A DNA stretch of 22,194 bases from JACTUA01 sp964551875 (GTDB taxonomy: Archaea > Halobacteriota > Methanomicrobia > Methanomicrobiales > JACTUA01): assembly GCA_964551875.1 (NCBI GenBank), contig CAZKEV010000035.1, positions 1 through 22,194 of the forward strand, read 5' to 3'. Below the pieces are notes generated by a model that made no database searches, was not told where the DNA came from, and saw only the letters and a list, made by a program, of their open reading frames with translations. The first letter of the stretch is position 1. Each line of letters opens with the position of its first letter. Positions 6,871 through 13,372 of the stretch are shown piece after piece. The position numbers and the translations under genes are program-made.

Positions 6871-7932
6871 GTGATCTCGACCCGTTTTTATCGGATCTAC
6901 GATATCGGCAGGGAGATCGACCTCGACTGGCTGGAACGGGAGCTGGGAGAGAATTACTTTACTGCCCGGACAAGTTTTACCCGGCTCAAGCAGAAATCCA
7001 TCATGATAGAGGATCCGCCCCTCACCATCCGGATGCACCCAATCCGGGTGGAGCGGGATGGCAGGCCCTTTGAATTCGCAGTTGTCGCACGGGTCTATGA
7101 TATCGGGGCGATCAGCTTCTGTTTCGTGCACGAAGACCCGGACGCCGGTTTCGCAGCGCTCGAGGATATTGCGTTCCTTTTTACGGGACAGGAAGGCCTT
7201 TCAGACTCCTATGTGCAGTATCTCAAGACGCTCGCGGAGATCATCAGGCCCCACATCAAACACTTTGCCATCGATCCGGACTTCTTTGAGGATTACACGG
7301 TCTACGTGACCGACAGAAGGGACGACTCCATCGACCCGGTACCCCTGTTGATAGGGGAACGGACGGAGGTCTCCCCCCAGGTGCGGGAGGAGATCCTGAA
7401 GAATTCGCTCAGCTACACCCCGGCCGATCTTTGCGTGCTCTCCTGGGACTCGGCCCTCCTCTGCAACCCGGAACCCTCGACGGACCTCATCGACCTGATC
7501 GAGTTTGCTAACGTCCAGGTCCTCGAGCTCCGGTATTATGACCGGGAGCTGACCCGCCAGATGGAGAAGATGTACGATGATATCGGGCAGGCCGAGCGGC
7601 TGTCGCAGTTTTTCCGGATGCGCCAGTACCATGCGATCATGGCAAAACAGATGGAGACCTATGCCGGGATATCCGAGATCATCGAGAAGGTCGACAACCT
7701 GATCAAGGTCACCGAAGATGTCTATTATGCCAGGATCTATGCAACCGCCTTGAGGGTACTCAGGAGCGGCCAGTGGAGCGAGAGCGTGAGCCGGAAGATG
7801 GATGTGATCCGGGAGAACTACTCGATGCTCTCGGACGAGGTCCGCATCCAGCACTCAAACCTGCTCGAGTGGGTGATCATCCTCCTCATTGCCCTCGAAT
7901 TCGGCTTCGCCATCTGGCAGATCTTCCGGTGA
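6871..7932 (+). CDS. RMD1/DUF155-like protein with C-terminal membrane anchor
   Basis: 353 residues from GTG 6871 (MISTRFYRIYDIGREIDLDW). The middle is alpha/beta with RVYDIGAISFCFV, and the C-terminal half is helical: a segment with LELRYYDRELTRQMEKM, then VYYARIYATALRVLRSGQW and a last membrane helix LLEWVIILLIALEFGFAIW. A helical region leading into an LEW-IILLI-E membrane anchor at the extreme C-terminus matches the RMD1/RMND1 (DUF155) architecture known from eukaryotic mitochondria and some prokaryotes; molecular function is unsettled. GTG was chosen over ATG 6817 because it follows GGTGGGAAAGG and because the TATA-like box places the transcript start after 6817. The longer start would add 18 residues with atypical codons. 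The gene is monocistronic. Confidence 0.7.
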   Translation: MISTRFYRIYDIGREIDLDWLERELGENYFTARTSFTRLKQKSIMIEDPPLTIRMHPIRVERDGRPFEFAVVARVYDIGAISFCFVHEDPDAGFAALEDIAFLFTGQEGLSDSYVQYLKTLAEIIRPHIKHFAIDPDFFEDYTVYVTDRRDDSIDPVPLLIGERTEVSPQVREEILKNSLSYTPADLCVLSWDSALLCNPEPSTDLIDLIEFANVQVLELRYYDRELTRQMEKMYDDIGQAERLSQFFRMRQYHAIMAKQMETYAGISEIIEKVDNLIKVTEDVYYARIYATALRVLRSGQWSESVSRKMDVIRENYSMLSDEVRIQHSNLLEWVIILLIALEFGFAIWQIFR

Positions 7933-8049
7933 CCGGGGTGCCGATACCGATTACGTTCCAGGGAAAAAGCCCTGCAAAGGTGCGGGACTCCGCTCGCCCG
8001 ATGAGATGCATAGCGGGCATGGAAAACGAGGGGTGTTTTATTACGGGTT

Positions 8050-9132
8050 TTACATACTTCCCTGTGCGAGCCTCCCTATCCGCTCTGCATAGAGGTGGGT
8101 GGCGTACCCGAGGGCGGCCGCCACGGCCGAGACGAGGAGGATGGCCCCGTAGATCTCGAGGCCTGCATTGCCCACCGATGCCCTGACGATGAGGTTGATG
8201 GGGTTCTCCGGCACCGACACCACGAAGAGGATCACGACCACGAGGGCCGTGGAGTAGATGAACTGGGCGGCGGTCCGCTCGCGATAGTGGAGTGCGGTCA
8301 GGGCCGAGAGGAGGATCAGGATGAGGGATGCGACGGACACGAGGAAGAGGATGGGGATCGGGTTCTGGATGCGGATCCCGTTCACCGCGAGGAGGATGAG
8401 CCAGACTCCGGCCTGTGCCGGGACCAGGATCTCGCAGGCGAGGACCTTCCCCCAGACCATCTCGGTGAAGGTGATGGGAGTGGAGACAAGGGTCTCGAGG
8501 GTCTCGTGCTGGTACTCCTCGGTGATGAGGTCGATGATGAGGGAGGCCGAGATGATGGCAGGCATGAAGACGAGGAGGGGGATGAGGAGGCCGAAGACGA
8601 ACTCGTAGAACCCCTCGGTCCTCGCCGCAGGGGGGAACTTCACCTCGATGGGCTGCCCGGTGATCCGTGAGGCCCTGGCGGTCCGGAGGTCGCTCTCGAA
8701 CCCGAGGAACACCTCCTTCAGCTTCACCCCCACAACCGTCGCCTGCAGGTCGTTCTGCAGGGTATAGAGCGTGATCTGGACAGGGTCCGGGGAATCAGCT
8801 GGGGTGCCCGGCACGTAGATAACGGCAGCGAGCTTCCGCTCCTTGAGGGATTCAAGGGCCGGGGAGAGGTCCATCTCGTAGACGGTGAAGTCGTCCGACG
8901 CCGTGAGGCGATCGAGGAGGGTCGAGTTCGTGCCGGAATAGGCGATGCTGTACCGGAACCTCGAGTACTGGGAGACCGAAGACGGATCGTACATGGAGGT
9001 GAGGCCGACCATGAGGAAGGAGGAGAACATCGCGACAAAGAGCTGGAGGAGGATGGCGAAGATGATGGTCTTCTCGTAGTTGATCCCCGAGAGCTCCTTC
9101 CTCGCCATGATCCGGATATTCCTCGCGTTCAC
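8050..9132 (-). CDS. ABC-2 type exporter permease (NatB-like)
   Basis: 360 residues with ABC-2 permease topology. One N-terminal membrane helix (IIFAILLQLFVAMFSSFLMVG) is followed by an extracytoplasmic domain of about 130 residues and a C-terminal block of five helices. Before the block's second helix is the ITEEYQHETLETLVSTPI segment, the coupling element diagnostic of NatB/CcmB-like ABC-2 permeases. It should form the membrane channel together with the next permease upstream and use the divergently encoded ATPase. It starts with GTG at 9132, overlapping the stop of the upstream permease gene by 4 nt (GTGA), so the two are translationally coupled. The substrate is unknown; NatAB-type systems export sodium, peptides or drugs. 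Confidence 0.88.
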   Translation of the reverse strand: MNARNIRIMARKELSGINYEKTIIFAILLQLFVAMFSSFLMVGLTSMYDPSSVSQYSRFRYSIAYSGTNSTLLDRLTASDDFTVYEMDLSPALESLKERKLAAVIYVPGTPADSPDPVQITLYTLQNDLQATVVGVKLKEVFLGFESDLRTARASRITGQPIEVKFPPAARTEGFYEFVFGLLIPLLVFMPAIISASLIIDLITEEYQHETLETLVSTPITFTEMVWGKVLACEILVPAQAGVWLILLAVNGIRIQNPIPILFLVSVASLILILLSALTALHYRERTAAQFIYSTALVVVILFVVSVPENPINLIVRASVGNAGLEIYGAILLVSAVAAALGYATHLYAERIGRLAQGSM

Positions 9133-10943
9133 CGGACCACCCCCAGGATGAAGTAGAGGTTATAGAGGCTGTGCACGGCGGTCGCGGCGAGGACGCCCGG
9201 GAAGTACCACCGTCTCCCTCCCGCCCGGATCACGAGGGAGACGATGAGCACCCCCGTGAAGTGGAGGAGGAGGGGCATCCAGAGGAGGAGAGCACCCTGC
9301 TGGAGGAAGAGGATGGACCCGAAGACCGAGTCGGTGATCTGCGAGAGCATGGCGAGGAGGAAGAGCTTCTCGCCCAGGAGGAACCCGACGGCGGTGGCCG
9401 CCGCGGCAGAGAGAAGGGTCGAAAGGGGCAGGGAAGGGAACTCGCCGGCGAAGAGGCTGTATACCCCGATGGATTTGGCGAGTTCCTCGACAAACGCGGC
9501 AAGGGCGATGAGGAGGACGAGGGAGAGGGGCATGGGGAGGTTGAAGAAGAGGACGAGGGCCATCATCTGGAGCATGAAGATGAAGGGAATAAGGAAGATG
9601 TTCGCGAGGAACAGGGAGCGGTAGGGGTGCTCCCGCGAGAGGCTTGATCCGATGAACTCCCGGAGCCTGGGGAGGAAGGGGTGGAGGTTGAAGAGCCTCT
9701 CGGCGTTGAAGTTCACCGCGCCGACGTAGAGGAGCACCCCGCTCGTCAGGTAGAAGAGCGAGGTGGAGTAGAGGTAGTCCATGGCCGAGAACCCCGTGCC
9801 CTGCAGCTGGAGGATGATGAGGGTGAGGGGCGAGACGAGCGAGACGACATGGACGTTCGCGAAGATGGAAGGGAAGAAGAGGTACGAGGTGGCGATGGTC
9901 GAGAAGAAGATGGAGATGAAGGAGAGCTCCTTGAAGGATCGGGAGAGCATCCCGATGAGGAGGGCAGATGCGAGGAAGAAGAGGATGACGGGGAGGAGGG
10001 GGAGGAGGATGATGAGCGATGCCCGGGCCGAGAGGATCACCCCGACGGAGGTGATGAGCATCCCCGCGAGGTAGGGGAGCATCTTCCCCGCGATGATCAC
10101 GAAGGGATGCAGGGGGCTTGAGAGGAGGATCTCACCCTTCCGTTCGATCCGCTCGTTCATGATGGACATCATGAAGAACTGCGAGGTGAAGTAGAGGGGG
10201 AAGATGAAGACAAAGACGAAGATGATGGAGTCAAACGGGAGGGAGGGGGAGAGCTGCGACGGTGTCTTGAAGCTCGAGTACGAGGGCTGCTGGGTGAACA
10301 GGTTCGTGTATCGTGCGATCTGGTCATTTTTACCCGTGTCCTGCTGCAGGTTCTTCCGGAGCTCCTCGGCCGAATAGGGGATGACCGGGGAGGGTGGGGT
10401 GACCTGGACGACAGGCCCCTGGGGTACAGGGGGTTCTGTCGACCGCTGGCGGACGGAGATGTACTGGCCGCTCTGGGTGGCCTGGAAATCGAGCTCACTC
10501 TTCACGTACTGGAGATCTATCCAGAGGGGATAGGCGGCGAAGAGGTCGGGTTCGCGGTTGTACACCGATGCCACGTACTGCGAGTAGTCCCGGCTGAGGG
10601 TCTTTGCAGCCGCACGCCCCCGTTCGGTCATGGGCTGCGAGACCGTCCTGTTCACGATGATGAGGTCAAAGGCGGATCTCTCGGATGTGAGGGCACTCCC
10701 GTCCCCGTAAAAGACGGTGAACCTCCCGTCAGAAGAGAGGACATTCCCGAGTTCACGGTCGTCGGTAGCGATGAGGTACATCCCGTCCTGGAGGTGCATC
10801 CCGCTCCGCGCCACGAACCCCGTGGCGATGATGAGGAGGATGAAGAGGATGACAGCAAGGGGAAGGACGTTCCTCCCCATGGTCGAGAAGGAATTTTTCA
10901 CTTCCCATCGCGCGATCGTGAAGATATCGGAAAATATTCCCAT
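9129..10943 (-). CDS. ABC-2 permease fused to a PrsW-like intramembrane protease domain
   Basis: 604 residues, much longer than a plain ABC-2 permease. The first part has an N-terminal helix (PLAVILFILLIIATGFVA), an external domain to about residue 240 with a PPVPQGPVVQVTPPSPV linker, the coupling-type segment NERIERKGEILLSSPLHP, and ABC-2 helices. From about 440 a second membrane domain carries protease-like motifs: EELAK at 486-490, GFLLGE ending at E525, H561 within LLLHF, and HSLYN starting at H591. EExxK plus a later Glu and two helix-borne His is the layout of PrsW (glutamic-type) membrane proteases and related CPBP enzymes. ABC permease/CPBP fusions are known; this combination suggests the exported product is processed in the membrane, or that the exporter is controlled by proteolysis. 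ATG 10943 looks nearly leaderless, with TATA-like boxes 20-35 nt upstream. Confidence 0.82.
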   Translation of the reverse strand: MGIFSDIFTIARWEVKNSFSTMGRNVLPLAVILFILLIIATGFVARSGMHLQDGMYLIATDDRELGNVLSSDGRFTVFYGDGSALTSERSAFDLIIVNRTVSQPMTERGRAAAKTLSRDYSQYVASVYNREPDLFAAYPLWIDLQYVKSELDFQATQSGQYISVRQRSTEPPVPQGPVVQVTPPSPVIPYSAEELRKNLQQDTGKNDQIARYTNLFTQQPSYSSFKTPSQLSPSLPFDSIIFVFVFIFPLYFTSQFFMMSIMNERIERKGEILLSSPLHPFVIIAGKMLPYLAGMLITSVGVILSARASLIILLPLLPVILFFLASALLIGMLSRSFKELSFISIFFSTIATSYLFFPSIFANVHVVSLVSPLTLIILQLQGTGFSAMDYLYSTSLFYLTSGVLLYVGAVNFNAERLFNLHPFLPRLREFIGSSLSREHPYRSLFLANIFLIPFIFMLQMMALVLFFNLPMPLSLVLLIALAAFVEELAKSIGVYSLFAGEFPSLPLSTLLSAAAATAVGFLLGEKLFLLAMLSQITDSVFGSILFLQQGALLLWMPLLLHFTGVLIVSLVIRAGGRRWYFPGVLAATAVHSLYNLYFILGVVR

Positions 10944-11022
10944 AATTACCTAATATACCTTTAAATATCGTTTATATCAGAACATAAATTTTATCAATTC
11001 AATAGATAAAATGTTATAAGCC
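10944..11022. promoter_or_regulatory. Divergent AT-rich promoter region of the exporter locus
   Basis: A 79-nt, strongly AT-rich spacer separates the permease/protease gene (minus) from the ATPase gene (plus). Minus-strand TATA-like boxes lie at 10961-10968 (ATATTTAA) and 10971-10978 (GATATAAA), 20-35 nt from the ATG at 10943. A plus-strand TAAATTTTAT box lies at 10985-10994, about 33 nt from the ATG at 11023. Both transcripts should have very short or no leaders, and the shared spacer allows joint control of all three exporter genes. Confidence 0.6.
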
Positions 11023-11910
11023 ATGATCTCAGCCTGCGGACTCACCAAGAACTACAACGGTTTTGTGGCCCTCGACGGGGTCAGCTTCGAGCTCAGGGAC
11101 AACGAGATACTGGGGGTCATCGGCCACAATGGGGCAGGGAAGACGACCCTCCTCAAGATCATGACCGGCCTCGTGCCCCCAACCCGGGGGGGCCTCTCCA
11201 TCAACGGGATCGATGTGGTGGAGGACCCGGTCGGGCTGAAGAAGATCCTGGGCTACCTTCCCGAGGACTCCCACCTCTACGAGACCATGACGGTCAGGTC
11301 CTATCTCACCTTCTTCGGCGAGATCTACGGGATGGCGGGCGAGGCGATCCGGGAGAAGACCGATGCTCTCCTCGGCACCCTCTCCCTGGAAGCCGGCCAG
11401 AAGAAGATAGGGGAACTCTCCAAGGGGATGAAGCGGAAGGTCGCCATCGCCCGCTCCCTCCTCCATGACCCTGCCATCCTCATCTATGACGAACCCTCGT
11501 CCGGCCTCGATCCCATGACCTCCCGGACCATCATCGAGTTTCTGAAGGACCTCCGGAAACAGAGGAAGACCATCGTCTTCTCGGCCCATAACCTCTACCA
11601 GGTGGAGGAGGTCTGCGACCGGGTCATGATCCTCCGGCGGGGGAAGGAGGTTGCCTGCGGGTCTATCCGGGAACTGCGTGAGATGTTCGGTTCCATCACC
11701 TACACCCTCACCTTCTCCATCGGGGATCTCTCCCGCCTGGGAAACCACAGGAATTACCGGAAGGACGGGATCTACTACTCGGCCGACGGCCTCGATATCG
11801 ACGGGATGAACGAGCTCTCCCTGGCTCTCCCCGGGGCCGGGGGCCGGGTCGAGCGGGTCGAGTCCCATTACCCGAGCCTCGAGCAGATGCTCGTGAAGAT
11901 CGGGAACTGA
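11023..11910 (+). CDS. ABC exporter ATP-binding protein, NatA/CcmA type
   Basis: 295 residues. The nucleotide-binding domain has Walker A GHNGAGKTT at 34-42, signature LSKGM before KRKVAIARSLL, Walker B ILIYDEP, D-loop SSGLD and switch histidine in FSAHN. About 85 C-terminal residues beyond the core (from about 210) form the regulatory tail common in ABC-2 drug, sodium or antibiotic exporters. It is transcribed away from the two permease genes across a 79-nt spacer and is the only ATPase next to them, so it almost certainly energises that exporter. Walker A reads HNGAGKTT, as in many NatA-like proteins, whereas the ATPase at 185-862 reads PSGSGKST; the two systems are different classes. The start at 11023 is the first ATG, close behind its TATA-like box. 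Confidence 0.92.
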   Translation: MISACGLTKNYNGFVALDGVSFELRDNEILGVIGHNGAGKTTLLKIMTGLVPPTRGGLSINGIDVVEDPVGLKKILGYLPEDSHLYETMTVRSYLTFFGEIYGMAGEAIREKTDALLGTLSLEAGQKKIGELSKGMKRKVAIARSLLHDPAILIYDEPSSGLDPMTSRTIIEFLKDLRKQRKTIVFSAHNLYQVEEVCDRVMILRRGKEVACGSIRELREMFGSITYTLTFSIGDLSRLGNHRNYRKDGIYYSADGLDIDGMNELSLALPGAGGRVERVESHYPSLEQMLVKIGN

Positions 11911-12253
11911 CGACTTAGTGATCGTCAGTGACGCATCTCCCGGTTGTGCCCTCTAAGGCTCACGGGCCTCCCCCAGTGTCCGACGATTGATAAGTACTTT
12001 TTAAACCCGAAGCTCCAGATTTGTTTGGGTAGTTGTCCTCGTCGTGGGGCTCTTGGGGGGCTCCGCCCCCCGGCGCGGCCATCCCCTCGGAGTGTCCGGG
12101 GATTAATGACCGGAGGTTTCCGGGGCCCGATGGAACGGCAATTCCCGGGACAGGCCCTATCCTGGCAGGGGGACGCCGCAGCGGCGGGGGCGGAGCCAAA
12201 GGCGAAGCCCCCAGGAGCGTCCGACAGTCTACGAGAGGGTTCTAACGATGGAG
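11911..12253. other. GC-rich, hairpin-forming intergenic spacer
   Basis: No credible gene is present. A perfect 7-bp hairpin (GGGGGGC-TCC-GCCCCCC) lies at 12055-12071. A longer one at 12186-12212 pairs GGGGGC with GCCCCC and GCC with GGC around an AAA loop, the two stems separated by facing GGA and GAA that could form G-A pairs. AGTGTCCG or a one-base variant recurs at about 11975, 12091 and 12216. A TATA-like TACTTTTTAAAC at 11995-12006 precedes the hairpins, so an untranslated RNA starting near 12030 is possible but unproven. Similar CTCCGCCCCC hairpins are common intergenic repeats in high-GC archaea. Confidence 0.5.
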
Positions 12254-12271
12254 AAAAAGGGGTTGCCCCTT
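12254..12271 (-). terminator. Hairpin plus T-run downstream of the anchored secreted protein gene
   Basis: On the minus strand AAGGGG-CAA-CCCCTT makes a 6-bp stem whose 3' arm runs into five T residues, 19 nt after the stop of the gene at 12290-12925. The placement and orientation fit an intrinsic terminator for that gene. Confidence 0.55.
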
Positions 12272-12289
12272 GTTTCCTTGGAAAAGGGA

Positions 12290-12925
12290 TCAGGGGGGGG
12301 CCCGGAGGGTCAGGTCCACGGTGACAAAGCCGCCGTGCATTTCGATATAGAACTTACCCGGGAAGGAGAAGTAGAGTCTTTTGGGGCTCTCTGCACTGTA
12401 GGTCCGGAAATAGCCATCCTGAGCTAAGACCTTGTGCGTGGTATTATCCCATATGGTGATTATGAAGAATGACCGTACGGGACTACTTGATCCAGGGGTT
12501 ACTGCGTAGTCGATTATGAATGGGGGATTGACAACCTCGGCACTTATCGCTTCGTACTGGAACTTTCCCTCGTAGGTCTGGTGGAAAATGGTGGGGAAGG
12601 CCCGGCCCTTCAAATTATACACTGTCCTAAAGTCGGGAGCATTATATATATTCGGATCGCGGATGGTTTTCGCACTCTCCGCATAGGTCCCTCTCTGCGT
12701 GGGAGCGGGGGGAGGGGTCTGGGTGGGCGGTGTCGTCTCAGGGGCAGTGGTGGGGGGAAGTGTCGTCGGTATCATGGGGACGATCGTCGTAACAGGTCCC
12801 GGAGTGGGGGTTGGGGTGATTTGAGGCTGGGTGGCCCGGAGGTAAAAGCCACCGAACAGGATAATGGCAACGATGACGATGATGATGCCGAGGGCGACAG
12901 CGGCAGGTTCTATCAACCATTTCAT
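12290..12925 (-). CDS. Hypothetical membrane-anchored secreted protein with Pro/Thr-rich stalk
   Basis: 211 residues, not matched to a family I recognise. One N-terminal membrane helix (AVALGIIIVIVAIILFGGFYL, about 8-29) is followed by a stalk of about 45 residues rich in Pro and Thr (TPTPTPGP, TTLPPTTAPETTPPTQTPPP), then a soluble domain of about 130 residues. That domain alternates polar and aromatic residues as in beta-sandwich folds (FHQTYEGKFQYEAISAEV, RSFFIITIWDN, RLYFSFPGKFYIEM). The stalk resembles the S-layer-spanning linkers of methanogen surface proteins and is probably glycosylated. ATG 12925 was chosen because GTGAT sits 4 nt before it; an upstream in-frame GTG at 12934 adds three residues. 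No partner gene is adjacent. Confidence 0.7.
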   Translation of the reverse strand: MKWLIEPAAVALGIIIVIVAIILFGGFYLRATQPQITPTPTPGPVTTIVPMIPTTLPPTTAPETTPPTQTPPPAPTQRGTYAESAKTIRDPNIYNAPDFRTVYNLKGRAFPTIFHQTYEGKFQYEAISAEVVNPPFIIDYAVTPGSSSPVRSFFIITIWDNTTHKVLAQDGYFRTYSAESPKRLYFSFPGKFYIEMHGGFVTVDLTLRAPP

Positions 12926-13141
12926 TGCGATCACGTATCAGATGGATTTTACATAGGTATTGGATCCTGAGGGATAAACCATTTTCCCAAGGAAAACATG
13001 CACAGCCGGACAGGGATTCCTCTCATGGGCGAGGGTGGAATAGCCCTGAAGGGGTCCGAAAAAAAGGAATTCCGCGGCTTATCACGACGAAGAGGAAGTG
13101 CATGCAAAAAGAACGGGCCTGAGGGAGGCGGATGCGGAAAA

Positions 13142-13215
13142 CGGGCCTGAAGGGATTTGAACCCCTGGCCGATGGATTAAGAGTCCATCGCTCAACCTGA
13201 CTAAGCTACAGGCCC
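13142..13215 (-). tRNA. tRNA-Lys (anticodon CTT)
   Basis: 74 nt on the minus strand. The acceptor stem GGGCCTG pairs perfectly with CAGGCCC, followed by discriminator G. The D arm is GCTT-AGTCAGGTT-GAGC, the anticodon stem ATGGA/TCCAT encloses loop CTCTTAA with anticodon CTT (Lys, AAG codons), and the T arm has loop TTCAAAT. There is no intron and CCA is not encoded. A short T-run (GTTTTCC) follows the 3' end. The gene stands alone between the anchored protein gene and the divergent TrkA-N/DHH gene. Confidence 0.95.
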
Positions 13216-13256
13216 CCGAGAGTGAACGTATTATTTGGTTGATTGTCTCCCATAAG

Positions 13257-13355
13257 GATTTCGGAATCGGGGTTACGGAATCCCGGAGGGATTTTGGAAT
13301 CCCGATGACGGAATCTGGAATCTCCAGATTTTCGGAATCCCTTATTACGGAGCAG
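13257..13355. repeat. Three degenerate direct repeats with six GGAATC hexamers
   Basis: GGAATC starts at 13263, 13277, 13296, 13310, 13317 and 13334. They fall into roughly 33-38-bp units with the consensus GATTTYGGAATCSSG, a few bases, then ACGGAATC; the third unit is degenerate at its end. The array fills the space between tRNA-Lys and the TATA-like box of the TrkA-N/DHH gene, so it could be an iterated regulator-binding region. A plus-strand frame through it would read DFGI-x-x-TES repeats, but nothing supports its translation. Confidence 0.55.
13341..13348 (+). promoter_or_regulatory. Probable TATA box for the TrkA-N/DHH gene
   Basis: CTTATTAC is centred 28-29 nt before the ATG at 13373, the spacing expected for a leaderless archaeal transcript. 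No ribosome site precedes that ATG, in agreement. Confidence 0.5.
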
Positions 13356-13372
13356 TGCGAATCTCTGTACAT

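Noticed and set aside
8095..8670. Long plus-strand open frame antisense to the ABC-2 permease, very rich in Asp, Glu and Gly
   Set aside because: It is the complement of a GC-rich membrane protein gene. The acidic composition mirrors Leu/Val/Ile codons, and it has no domain or ribosome site.
9171..10121. Plus-strand acidic open frames across the permease/protease gene
   Set aside because: Antisense shadows with the same composition artefact. The minus-strand protein has clear membrane helices and motifs.
11944..12324. 126-codon plus-strand frame in the GC-rich spacer
   Set aside because: It reads through GC-rich hairpins, has Gly/Pro/Arg-rich low complexity and matches no family.
13257..13355. 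CRISPR array
   Set aside because: The repeat units are short, imperfect and lack unique spacers of constant length, and no cas genes are nearby.
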